A stretch of 64,000 bases of DNA from Hawksworthiomyces lignivorus (Eukaryota; Ascomycota; Sordariomycetes; Ophiostomatales; Ophiostomataceae): contig NTMA01000051.1 of NCBI GenBank assembly GCA_002917075.1, positions 186,001 to 250,000 of the forward strand. The letters run 5' to 3'. The notes beneath the pieces are model-generated. The model had not been told where the DNA came from. It saw only the letters and a program-made list of their open reading frames with translations, and made no database searches. Each line of letters begins with the position of its first letter. Within the stretch, counting starts at the first letter, position 1. Shown here piece after piece: positions 25,268 through 36,239 of the stretch. Both the position numbers and the translations under genes were made by a program.

Positions 25268-26159
25268 TCTTGTCCAATTCGTATAACAAAGACTCGTTAA
25301 ACTTTATCCATAATTAATAATGAACTTTAACAAAATTCTCAATTACGTCGTGAAGAACCTCTCGAAAGATCTTCTCAAATGATCTCTGATACTTCATTGT
25401 CTACATCTAATACAACTACTATCGCGAATCTCCAGTCTATTGTAAATGGAAACAACTCAGATAATACAGAAATACATATAAATGTATCTCCCTCACCACC
25501 AATCTTTCAAAGACCTTAAAACAACCTTGTCGTATGAAAAGACGATAAATACGAGACGTTCATTCAAGTCCAAGAACAAAAAGACAAAGAGAGAAATACG
25601 ATAGAAGCCAAGGCCAAAGTAAAGGCAAAAGCCAAAGAGAGAGAGACAACAGAAAAAAGATGACGTAAATCAATAGATTACAATCACCCAATTCGAATTC
25701 ATGAACGATACGTACAAGACAGAGAAGATTGGTATAAGACTCAACCTCGTGGCAATCTACGTACGAACCAAGTATACAGAAAGGCCAAAGGACTACCTCT
25801 ACGTTATAACAGAGAGAGCTATACGATTTGTTTACAACTAGAATATATGAGACAGTACAATCGCGATGCATTTTTTCGAAAGATCCAGTGGACGAAGGAA
25901 CAAATAATGACATATTTAGACTAGGATCAAACAGAGGATGATAGGTGGGATAATATGACTTTGGAAAAAAGACAACAGGAAGCTGAAAAGCATGGAGGAG
26001 TACTTGGGCGTCGCCGCTATTTTGTACAATAGCTAGCTGTACTATTACATAGTTGTGTAATGTTTAATGTCTAATTCAACAGGCTAGTATCTATTTCTAT
26101 GACCGTGGTCAGGGCTGAATTGCTGATATTCGTCTTATAAAACTATCGTGAGATTTGAA

Positions 26160-26246
26160 AGGGAGCGGAAAAACAATTAAACGTTGCCTAATTAGGCTTA
26201 GTGGCCCTGTGGTTGTAGAATTCGCCCTGTGGATGTATCACCCGCC
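26160..26246 (-). repeat. MULE right terminal inverted repeat (87 bp)
   Basis: Exact reverse complement of 8651-8737. Ends ATCACCCGCC next to the second GCGCATCAT duplication. Confidence 0.95.
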
Positions 26247-26255
26247 GCGCATCAT
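26247..26255. repeat. MULE target-site duplication, right copy
   Basis: GCGCATCAT, identical to 8642-8650. Confidence 0.92.
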
Positions 26256-27443
26256 CACTAAACTACATTCAGTTGATTTCTTATAATCCTTTCCATTACG
26301 TAATTCGTATTAGATATGGCGAAGTACTAATACCAAAATCCCACTGTTAGCTTCGAATAAATAAAATATTATATTGCAAGGCCACTCTCCACCTGACCAA
26401 AACTTTTAGACATCGTCCGCCTCTATGTCCGTATATTCTCCTTCGACGAACGAGTTCGATAAGTTGTCATCATCTCTCGAATGTGAGCAATAACTCGGTG
26501 TAGTGAATTTCCTAAGTCACGTGACTTACCAACGATAGGTGCACTAGCTGTTATGAAGTTCGTAACCGTAGTGGCAGATACCACCCAGTTGAAGAAACGT
26601 ATTTTAGAAATCGTTGAAACTTTGGTTATGAAGACATGGCGTCCAAGTTAATTGTAGCGATTGCACCAGATACGTCTGAGTCTTTTATTTAATATTCAGT
26701 GAACGATGGGCCTCGAGTCTCTTGTATTTTTTTAGTGATTTGCGGGGCGAATCTTAGACTTCCTTTACCCGGTGTTGTTGGAAGTCTCCTAGTAGGTTCA
26801 CTACGCTGTGCGGAACCCGGCCTCTTTGATCAGCCGCGCTATGACTACCCCCCTCATCACTGACAAATTTAACTCTCAACGCAAATTGATATGTAGATGG
26901 CTTTTGGCGGCATAGGCAAACTACACACCTCCGTGCTATATTTGATCCGTTTTCATTGAAGAAAGGTATGGAAAGAGAAGAGATCGTTGTACATGGACAC
27001 CTGAAGCAACCAGGTGTAAACTTCGATTTAGGCTCGTGAGCCCTCATTTCCCATTGGAAATAAAAATGACACATTAAATTCCTCCTGTTGGAACTAAAAC
27101 TCACGCCACATTAGCCTTCATGGTGTGAGGCTGGGGGATGATAAGGAGAGATAGGACCCTAGATTGCCGACCGAGGCCTGTATGTGCCTCCTACCGTTAT
27201 CCAGCCGACTAATCCTACGTGGTTTTTTTTTATTTAGTTGGCCTGGCCCATATTCCCACTCTTACCATTCATTTCGGCTCTCATCTACTCGAACACGGTT
27301 TTGTGAGAGCCCTGTCTATACGGAGATTGTGGTCTCGCGCTCACCCGCGTCCACTCAAACCCGACTCAAACATATAGAGTGCTTTAAGATTGACAGTAGC
27401 AACAATTAGATCTTCAGCAGACTTTTAATCAACAAGTACAAGG
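26256..27443. other. Intergenic, unrecognised
   Basis: Spacer between the MULE and a copia solo LTR. A 116-codon minus-strand frame (27104-26754) shows no known motif and cannot be called a gene with confidence. The last five bases (CAAGG) are the LTR target duplication. Confidence 0.4.
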
Positions 27444-27619
27444 TGTTGAGCAGTGCTTGTATAATACCATGCCTATAGGCAAATATCGTACACCCGTCAC
27501 TTGAATATAGTGGCCATACAGTATATAGAATTATATAGAGAGAGCTTCTCGCCCTTACTCCCTGTAGAATATCCTTTTGGCCTCTGCTAATCAATGGCTC
27601 TACTCAAACTGACTTGACA
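27444..27619 (+). repeat. Copia solo LTR (176 bp)
   Basis: TGTTGAGCAGTGC..CTTGACA, matching the LTR at the 3' end of the copia remnant (53432-53609). It is flanked by CAAGG and CAAAG, a 5-bp target duplication with one G-to-A difference. No internal copia sequence is nearby, so it is a solo LTR left by recombination. Confidence 0.85.
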
Positions 27620-29643
27620 CAAAGACGTTTGTGGTGAACCTATAGGTGATATACATCCAACAGACATATAATACCCGGCCCGCCACATCAGGATTAATGT
27701 CAGTGTGACCATGAAAATCTATATTTGTTCGTATAAACAACCACCGCCGACGTTTTTAGGACCGTTCTATGCTGTATTTCAACTCTACCTCCCACGCGAT
27801 CCTCTCTAAACGCTTTACCAGTTAGCTTCTCAGCCAAAGGGTCCTTCTGCCAGTTTGCGATCTTCTGCCGGTTTGCGATCTTGCGCAACCCCAATCAAGG
27901 CACCTAAATAGTCATAATTCTCGCCAAAAACATAACCTAACACGGGATACTGCAGATAGCCAGGTTTGTATAAACTCGGGATTTGACGGTTTCCAGCCCA
28001 TCGATTTAGTGAACCCCAATCGACGCAGCTGTGAGCGATCGAGAAATTGACTACCGGGCTGCTCTGCGTGGGGACAAATCACATTGTAAGAGGCGCCACG
28101 TCTCCCCGGCACATTGCACCGGCCCGGAGGATATCAAAGCAGTGATCGAGGTGGATGAGGCGGTCTTGTTCCTGAGCTGGGGTCAACTCTGGAAAGTAAC
28201 GAGACGCGTAGAGGAATTGACGAATGTGTTTCTAATATAGTTCCTCGTTAGGTTTGCGTCGTGTGTGCTTATTGGATAGGCATAGTGCTTACTACACAAT
28301 GTAGCTCGTGGTATACAGTAAGAGTCGCCAGGTATCCGCCATCGGAGAGGTGAATACTCTCTTTTTTTCGTGTGGGATCGATCTTGTTCAGTTCTTTCTC
28401 TGTAAATCTGACATTGGAGTCTACTTAAATTTCAACTGATACCTTGTCTCTGTGAATGGAATAAAACAATGGTACGGAGGACTTACATTTTAAAAGTTCT
28501 CTCCATGCGGCATCTATAGTGTCATTGGACTTTCCACGATAGGTTGCGCGGTACACCTGAGGCTTCCCATACTTGTTCTACAATTCGAAGTGAGCCACTC
28601 GCTGGTGCTGTAAGGTTGTTAATCGATGACTATTGTCTACAATGGATACAGGGTTTAACATCTCACAGTACACACTACCATTCCGGAGATTGGCCAACAA
28701 AGGCTGCTCATAGATCGAAGAGACGATACTAAGCCAGGTACCAAGTATTATTAAGTGTACCAAGAGTGGGGTAGCCCAGAGACAGAGCCACCTTCGTTAC
28801 GAAAGATGAAGGATCTCGGATGGTCTGTTTAAAAGCTGCTCATGGTCTCCTGTGTCACGGGACAGAGACCTTTGTATGAAGAAAGTCATCCTGGGCCACT
28901 TCATCTGGTTTGAGAGATGTAAAAAGATATGACAACAGAGAAAATGGCGTTTTAACTATGTACAATGATCAAAAACAAAACGAAACGCGCGCCCACAATG
29001 AACTAGGTTGCAGGAGATCAGCCATAAAGTGTAAAATTCTGAGGAGACACACTATCTCTAGAGCTTTATGTCAGTCCAGACTACAGAAGAGGATCTATTT
29101 ACGAATCTAAATGACTCTTTCGTAGAAAATCCTATTATTCTAGCTTAAAGAGCTTAGTTGGCCGGCACTCCGTCGAACATAATTAGCCATCGTGTCTGTA
29201 GGCTGCCATGTTTGACCATAGGACGGGAGACATATTGCACACCGTATAAAGGTTATTAGCTCGATTACCTTTCAACTGTTGGAGCGGGCAGAAAGATTTT
29301 GAGATTAACAGGTAGGCTATTAATAGGGGCCTTAATTAGCCTTCAACCTATGTAATTACAAAGAAAATTAGAACCAACAAACATAGAGAAATTTGGCACT
29401 TTGGCTAATAGATAAACTACATATTGCAGCGATTTAACTTGAACTGTACAAAATCGGGATTAATGATTATGTTATACTAGCTTGGACCTTTGAAACTTTA
29501 CTTTATATACAGACAGCATAATGGAAGTATTCACTTATAGCTGCTAAGTTTCTCTACGAAAAATCTCAACACAAAAATTGTCGCCTCTGACGAAAATATC
29601 ATTAAGTAATCTTTACTCTTCCGCGCTGGTCAAAAACACTAAA
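27620..29643. other. Intergenic, no supported gene
   Basis: Many short frames, none with recognisable domains. A small near-tandem duplication (CTGCCxGTTTGCGATCTT, twice) lies near 27848-27884. Confidence 0.4.
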
Positions 29644-30558
29644 ATGCTTGTCAAACCAGATCAGTCAAACCACCAACATCTCCGGTCACCCGAAGAGCTA
29701 GAGAAATTTCTCCTCTACCTTCCTCCTTACTCAGATCATGAATTCAATCTAACGTCCGTCATACATCGCCAAAATTTGGTTAAGTTATGGGGTATTCCAG
29801 CCGGAGCTACGGTTCTTGAGATCGGCGCCGGCTTAGGCGACTTTACGGTTGTTGTGGCTGACGCCGTTGGCCCAACTGGCCACGCCGTGGCAGTCGACCC
29901 GATCGACCTAAGCGAAGGAACACCTCCAGTTGGCCTTGGACAGGCCCACGTTAAGGCTTCGCCAGTTGGCCCGTAGATTGACTTCCATCGGATTGATGGA
30001 GCCTTACATCTTAAGAATACAACCGATAAATTCGACTATATTATTTTTGCCCATAGCATATGGTACTTCTCTGAGCCGGCCGTCCTTCGGGAGATAGTTC
30101 AGCTTGCTAGGAGCAGGACGCCAACCGTCTTAATTGCCGAGTTTGCCATTGCGCCGTGCCGTCCTGAGGCAATTCCGTACCTCGTAACGGCGCTAGCAAC
30201 TAATGCTCTCGAGGCCTTCCGCGACGAGACCTCTTGGCGAAATCAGCATTGTGGACTGACACCAAGGCAGATCGTCGCTGCCGTTGTCGAGGTTGACTGG
30301 GCCTTTCGTGAGCAGAAAACCGTTGCAACGCCGGCCCAATATAAGTATGGCTGGCGAGAGGCTACGATGATTTTGAATAGGCCGTATTATGTCGATGATG
30401 TAAAGGCGTTAAATGTTGACGAAAAGATTAAGAGCATGCTTTTCGGGATGCGGGGCGCCGTAGCAGCGAGTGCGGAGATGTTGGCCGGAGGGCTGGATGC
30501 TATACGTAACCTGGATGTTTGGGTTGGGAGGTTTGATTTTAATGATAAGGGTGCTTAG
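29644..30558 (+). pseudogene. SAM-dependent methyltransferase with one in-frame stop
   Basis: The frame runs from ATG 29644 to TAG 30558 as 304 codons, interrupted only by TAG at 29974-29976 (PVGP*IDFHRID). The S-adenosylmethionine site is clear: VLEIGAGLGDFT at about residues 60-71, with the acidic motif AVDPID after it. The next blocks (IDFHRIDGAL, YIIFAHSIWYF, PTVLIAEFAI) are class I methyltransferase motifs. A CAG-to-TAG change would explain the stop. No indel or splice lesion is seen. A short intron removing the stop is unlikely because the residues around it look conserved. The product in this strain would be a 110-residue fragment with no substrate half. The natural substrate is unknown; fungal relatives are often orphan or secondary-metabolism enzymes. 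Confidence 0.75.
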
Positions 30559-31814
30559 TCCAAAGTATGTAACCAATAATTTCCATTAACTGGAAGGTAT
30601 CAAGCTGCGACAGATTTTGAAATGACTCTACACAAAGGCGAAGATGATTCGGAGAATTACCATAAAGTTTGGGCGTGCCGAGACTCCATGACGACTCCAG
30701 CACTTACTCAAAAAGTGTCTTCTACTAGATGACTACTAGGTTCGAAAGAACAATTCCCAAGACTATTCTGTATAATCAAGTATATATAGGGTGGCAAGGA
30801 AGGCCCTTCTACATCAGGCGCTGGAAATATATCGCAGCACTCGGTGATGCCAGCGCCGGAGGCCCGGAATACGTCGCCAATTTGTCTAGCAGCCTTTTGT
30901 TGTACTAAGACAACATATATGAGATGTAACTGACTGTTACACTACAAGATTATATTGTACGTAGTTTTCGCCATCTGGAAGGGACAGAGAGGAAGCGGAC
31001 TGACTAGTTCATAGGAACAAATGCACATTGACAACGGAGTCTGAACGGAGTGTCTGACCATCTTCCTAACTTTTAACGCGGAGATTTAGATATTAGCTAT
31101 AGGATTCAACCTCTACGTGCTAATTCAGAACTGTATCATGTCACCAAACAAGTGCGCTTTAGTCTAAAAACCTGCCAGAACTAATAGATTGCCGGCTACC
31201 GCGCCGGATCTCAGCTCCGACATGGGATTCCGATTTCCACAGCGTAATATACACCAATGGTTCTATCGACTATAATCTGCCGGTGGACTTTAATACTGAC
31301 CGTGCCAATGGTTAGAGTTTACTTTTGTGACTCAAAAAGAATAGGACAAATCGTACACCGTAAAGTTGGTAATATGAAACTGCATATTTCGAAGTACATC
31401 TGCGCCTATGCAGCAAACTCGCCTTTCGACAGATAAATATCCTGATCTATACAACACGGCCGACCCATCTTCATTTTTGGTTTTCTTCTATTTTCTCGAA
31501 CGATACCTGCCATCCCAGAATTGATAAACAGTTGCTTCTACCGGAGGTTGTGATATATTCGTTGATGTTCTCCAGCCAGCACGGAGATCGGAAATGGCCT
31601 TCCCCGCGCAGTGCAACCCTGGCTCCGCTTTCTCCGCACACTAGTCAAGCCTTGGCTTGGCCGAGGTGTATTCTCACATAGATGATATCCACCGCACGCT
31701 GGCGCTTCGGGCAACAACAAGCCTCAGTGTTAACTCGGCAGCCCACTTTGTATATGGATCTTAGTTTGTTGGAATGTATATATATATATATTACAATACT
31801 ACGGGGACCTCCGA
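30559..31814. other. Intergenic spacer
   Basis: No coding potential recognised. The end of it is the presumed promoter region of the tannase gene; a TATATATATATA run at 31780-31791 lies 24-35 bases upstream of its proposed ATG. Confidence 0.4.
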
Positions 31815-33708
31815 ATGGAGAGCTTGTATTGTCGATTCTGTATCTCATTGGCAAAGCTAAATTACTTGTCCTATTTCGACACAGCTCTTATCCGTTACCC
31901 TATGTTTACGTTTGGCTATGCAGGTCTTGATATTTTTCTAGGTCAGCTATCTTGCTGCTCTTAGCCGGAACCGCTCAGGCTGCGTCTATTTCCGGGACAT
32001 CTGATATCACAAACGTTGAGCATTCTCTAAAGAGCTGCAATGAAGCCTTCTTCAAGCATGTCTTGCCAAATTACGCCACCCTCGAGGATGTTAAAGCAGT
32101 CCCTGCAGGCGGCACATTCGGAGAGGGAACCTCCAATATACCATACCCGATTCAGCCGACAAATTTACCACCTCTTTGCGCAGTTATTGTGAATGTGACT
32201 AGTTCGATATCGTCCTCTTACCGGTTCGGCCTTCTCCTGCCAGAGGCGTGGAACGAGCGGTTTTTAGCTGTTGGTAACGGTGGATTTGCTGGCGGTATTA
32301 ACTGGCTATCTGCAGTATGTCTTTATACTTTTGGAGTGCTTTATTATGTTGTTTATTATTTGCTGTTTTTTTATTCTACTGTTTAAATATTATACTCTTA
32401 TACAAGACCTAACCTTCTTTACAACAGGGGTCGAGTACGCACTACGGTTTCGCCGTTGTGTCGACAGATACAGGTCACAACTCATCCGTCACCGACGCGT
32501 CCTGGGCACTCCATGAGCAAGAGAAACAGTCCGACTGGGGCTGGCGCAGCCTGCATGGCTCTGTCACGCTGGGAAAGATGCTTACGGCGGCATACTATGG
32601 TAATCGAGTACGCTACGCCTATTACAGCGGCTGCTCCACAGGCGGCCGTCAAGGCATGAAGGAGATGCAGATTTCACCTGACAGCTTCGACGGTGTCCTC
32701 ATCGGCTCGTCCGCCTGGGACACGGACAACCTTAACACTTACGTCACACAGCTAGGCATCTACAACTTACCAGTAGGCGCACCCAACTATATCGACTACA
32801 CACGCTTCCCCGTCATCGCCGCTGAGGTTGTGGACCAGTGCGATGGCGCCGATGGCGTGCTGGACGGCATCGTCAGCTCGCCTGAGCGTTGCCTGTTCGA
32901 CTTCAGCCGGCTTCAGTGTGGCAGCGGTAGCGTCGCTCTCAACGCGTCGGCCTGCTTCACGGCAGCGCAGGTCCAGACCATCCGGAATATCTATAGCGAC
33001 TGGTATTCAACATTGGGCGAGTACCTGTACCCGGGTCTCCTGATGGGTTCCGAGGATATGTGGTATGCAGGCACATTGTTGGGCGGTGCGGAGCCATCGC
33101 CATTCGGCATCGGCTTCGCACAGGACTTTGTATACGGTGACCCCACCTGGCAGTGGCAGACGTTCAACGACAGCATCGTGGCGGCGGCTCACGCGGCACA
33201 GCCTGGGCAGGCCACGGCCGACCAGTACGATTTGTCGTCGTTCCGCAAGCGTGGTGGCAAAATGATTATGTACCACGGCCTGGCTGATGGGCTGGTACCC
33301 ACTAAGGGCTCCGAGCTTTACTATAACCGGACACGGCAAACTATGGGCGGCACAGATCTTGACGATTTCTTCCGTATGTATATGATTCCAGGTATGCAAC
33401 ACTGCTATAATACCGCCGTGGACGCACCCTGGTATATCAACGGAGAGTTTCAGGCTGACTTAGTGGGTACGGACATGTGGTCCGTGCCGGGCTTCGCCGA
33501 CGCCAAGCACGACGCCCTGCTAGCACTCATGGAGTGGACGGAACACGGCCTGGCGCCCGAAGCGATCATAGCCACCACATGGGTGACACCCACAGACCCA
33601 AGCTCGGGCGTCCTGCGCCAGCGGCCACTCTGCCCGTACCCACAGACGGCAAAATGGAATAAACATCTCGACATTGATAAGGCGTCCAGCTGGTATTGCT
33701 CAAATTAG
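31815..33708 (+). CDS. Secreted tannase / feruloyl esterase family protein, intact
   Basis: Serine esterase of the tannase family, which cleaves gallate or ferulate esters outside the cell. Proposed exons are 31815-31825, 31942-32314 and 32428-33708, giving 1,665 nt and 554 aa. The last two are well supported: GTATGT donor, ACAG acceptor, and VGNGGFAGGINWLSA joined to GSSTHYGFAVVSTDTGH. The nucleophile lies in YYSGCSTGGRQG (Cys197, Ser198), the acid in HGLADGLVPT, and the His in PGMQHC. This is the CS-D-HC pattern of the family, where two Cys link Ser and His. The first exon is an inference: 11 nt with ATG at 31815 joins in phase to give MESLSAILLLLAGTAQA, a good signal peptide; without it no ATG precedes that signal. 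No lesions seen. Tannase and feruloyl esterase activity cannot be separated by reading. Confidence 0.85.
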
Positions 33709-34470
33709 CTGTTGAAAAGGGACAAAGTGATGAATTAAGAAAATGGTTGTAATGATTGTGATTAGTGATAATGGTAGACTAGTCAGTGTATGCAATCAAA
33801 TATTCAATCCTTTCATTTCATACGCTTCAGTCCCCAAACCTCAAAGGCCTCGCAATGTTTGTTCCTGTGCAGATGCGATTGAAGAGGACTCTGGCAGAAC
33901 CAGGTTATTGCTATCTAAAAATGTCTCAGTAGTGCCTTAGTCTTCACATTGGCTAGTCTCGAAAATGAGCTCTCGCCAAATCTACCAAATTAACCCTCAT
34001 TTATTAGGGCTTTTCTTTCTTCTTACATGCCACAAGCGACTTTAATTTGCAAAGTGGCATTGGCCTACACCATGACCAGGCCGCCTCCAGATTAGCGTCG
34101 CTGGAAAAGAACACAAGCGGAAGGCGAAGATGGAAGAGCAAGTAGCGCATATTTCAAATGCAACCTCGCGGGGTTCCGGTGGAACTGGGGAATTCCTATG
34201 TTTACGTTATCAAACTGTATATTTTTGAAGCCTTCTATTTTCCACCGGTCATCTTTTATTGAATTAATTAGACATACCTTGTATATTGTCGAAGGAGACT
34301 GCGATTTCGCATTGTATATAGAAGAAAACTTGATCTAGTTCGGTTTAAAAATCTACAAAAGCTAATGGAGTTTGTCTAGAGGACTATGTTTTCACTTGAA
34401 ATTAAACATACTATTTTCCTTACGAAGCAGCCTTTCTTGTCTACTGGCAGAAAAATGTCCCATGGACATT
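33709..34470. other. Intergenic spacer
   Basis: Nothing recognised. It lies between the tannase stop and the end of a minus-strand unknown gene. Confidence 0.45.
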
Positions 34471-35117
34471 TTATCTATTTACAACGTCAACTGCATCTCG
34501 TAAGACCTTTGTCTGTCCGTGGCTATTGTTATTGCTAGTTTCGGTCTGTGGATTTGACCGAGGTGACGGTGTTAGTGACGGCATCCTTAACAGTTCCGAG
34601 ACCTGTTCCAGTGGAGTTGTACGTCCTCTCCTTTCGGATCGGTAGACCAGCATCTGTGCATCAGATGCCTGGTTCTTCGGGTCTACCCACGCCATGTCGA
34701 ACACGTCTTCAGTTGATAGCGATAACATTTTCTTGCTCTTCTCTGCTGCCAGACCACCTTTACCATGCATCTGACCTGGAGGCTGCTGGTAGAGCTTGTA
34801 GGCAGCAGCTTCTTCTGAAGCTATTGTTCACTGTTGGTATACAGATCAGCCATCCACAGCGTGCTGCCAAAGAGAAACCAGACATCCATCTTGTGTATCT
34901 GACTTTTGTCATCGTTATCGCCGTCACCGTGGTTCGCCTTGATCATCTGCGCCATCTTAGGAGCCATAAAGAGTAGCATGTCAGCCAGAATACTAGCAAA
35001 GACCTGAGAGTTGACGAGCCCGAGATCGCCGAGGCGGAAATGGTAATCTTGGAGGTCAGGAAGCATAAATCTCGACCCATATTCGTACATGGGATCAAGC
35101 AAGGTACTTATCGACAA
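34471..35117 (-). pseudogene. Unrecognised fungal protein, probably frameshifted
   Basis: Two minus-strand frames look like parts of one protein. 35117-34821 gives YEYGSRFMLPDLQDYHFRL and LADMLLFMAPKMAQMIKANH. After a shift near 34815, a frame running through ASEEAAAYKLYQQPPGQ to 34471 gives EKSKKMLSLSTEDVFDMAW and SERRGRTTPLEQVSELLRM. Codon use and the conserved feel of both parts argue for a real gene, but I do not recognise the family. The 5' end is open: no ATG precedes the first segment, and another possible exon piece (TLFFKHKLDDEGAINL) lies upstream in a different frame. An intron might replace the presumed frameshift. No membrane span or signal is seen. Confidence 0.35.
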
Positions 35118-36239
35118 GAAGAAGTGGATAGGTTAATTGCGCCTTCGTCGTCGAGTTTATGCTTGAAGAAGAGTGTAACGGATGTCGCTCAAAGAAATCT
35201 TCGTAACTGTGTAAAAGACGATACATTCTGGCCGAATATCTCGGAGAAATTGGCTATAGTATCTTGGGAACTGGGCCATTTGATTACTTTATATCAGTGG
35301 TTCAGGGACCGGCGACGCTAATACATTGTGTTGATAGCCGCTATAGAAAAATGCGCAGCTAACAAAAGTAGTTTGCATACGTAATTGAAAAAAATATAGC
35401 TACAAAACAATTTTCTTCGCCGCCCACTTCATGTATCCAGATCATCCAACAATTGCCGACCTTCTCAAAGAATCCGGCATATGTCAACTTCTTTACACCG
35501 TCAGCTTAGTTACGGCTGGTAAAAGATTTTGTTGGAGTGGTTTACTCCGATCCTTGCGTTTGTACTGAACGGTTCTGTCTAACAGCGACCCCGCCGCTGT
35601 CACCACCTGCAAAAAGCAATGTAAAGATGCCATCTAGGCGAACAAACTCTACTAAGACATATGTATAAAAAGAAATAAATATGATATACGTAAAAAGTTG
35701 ACACACAACCGTTAAGCACTTTAGGCGTGTACTAAATCTAAATGTATGTCTTCAAAACGAGTCTCTCCGTTCAGACTCCAGTCTCTAGATGGATCAGTGG
35801 GGCTGAATGTTATTACTCCCGGTTTGAAAGCTCGCGTATCCGGACGCTGTCAATGACTAAGCGGAAGTTGTAAATTTCCGTGTTCTAACAGATTGGTCTA
35901 GTCAAGGACTCCGTAATATTATGTAGACACTGTGCTCTCTATACGTACGAACGCATCTCACAAATTCAACTAGTTACTTACTAACCAACTTCGATTTTGT
36001 CTTTCCACCAACAAGCATGCAAACGCAAAGGAGTTGGCGTCGGATCATGAAAGGGGTGGGGAAAAGGCTGCCCAATCCAGCATCCACCTTCCTCAACTAG
36101 CAAGATAATGTCCGAGATGTTTTATTCGAAGTTCTTATGATTAGTGGTGTGCTACATAATACCATTTGTACAAGAGGTTGTTCAAAGATAACAATAGCTA
36201 TATATTGGAAGCAGAACCGCTCCAAAGTTCACTTAAAGA
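35118..36239. other. Intergenic region
   Basis: Possible 5' exon fragment of the preceding minus-strand gene at its left edge; otherwise nothing recognised. Confidence 0.4.

Larger units (their letters stand above)
8830..26032 (+). pseudogene. MULE transposase, split by two gypsy elements and RIP-decayed
   Basis: Three segments, 8830-10069, 17367-17976 and 25273-26032, join into 2,610 nt (870 codons including the stop) in one frame without indels. The ATG at 8830 lies in a good context (AAAATGGCC); a proline-rich leader precedes a FAR1-like DNA-binding region (YGSFRNRTEKRRR, KTGCRFSVLAKE). Then come the MULE core blocks: VESIQYYQSYSNVV, NCTYKTN, VILTNCC and the split LLCR*HIN. The loop segment supplies IKSYIKTS. 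Comparison with the family suggests that all three catalytic DDE acids are replaced: the two Asp read Asn and the Glu reads Lys, each a G-to-A change. Stops begin at 9181-9183 and become dense next to the gypsy copies. The last 250 codons carry a Lys/Ala/Glu-rich stretch and end in GVLGRRRYFVQ; I do not recognise a domain there. Confidence 0.88.
8651..26246 (+). mobile_element. Hop-like Mutator-type (MULE) DNA transposon with two nested gypsy insertions
   Basis: The element runs between two 87-bp inverted repeats that are identical base for base, flanked by a 9-bp direct duplication. Total span is 17,596 bp. Subtracting two LTR elements (7,292 and 7,291 bp) and their two extra 5-bp duplications leaves 3,003 bp, close to the size I recall for the Fusarium MULE Hop (about 3.3 kb, about 99-bp repeats). 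It carries one transposase gene on the plus strand. The interior is heavily mutated by transitions near the gypsy insertions, while the terminal repeats are untouched. The order of events is MULE insertion first, then the gypsy copies, then RIP-type mutation. Confidence 0.93.

Noticed and set aside
9250..25500. The long AT-rich block considered as a centromere or mitochondrial insertion
   Set aside because: It resolves fully into LTRs, gypsy domains and MULE transposase pieces with matching coordinates.
25560..25913. 117-codon minus-strand frame rich in hydrophobic residues
   Set aside because: It is antisense to the Lys/Glu/Ala-rich tail of the MULE transposase and shows no independent support.
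26754..27104. 116-codon minus-strand frame with several Cys
   Set aside because: The Cys spacing fits no zinc-binding domain I know, and there is no flanking exon.
29928..29976. A 48-bp intron (GTTGGC..CGTAG) that would remove the methyltransferase stop
   Set aside because: The donor is weak, the length is below the other introns here, and the removed residues (GQAHVKASPVG) look like part of the conserved protein.
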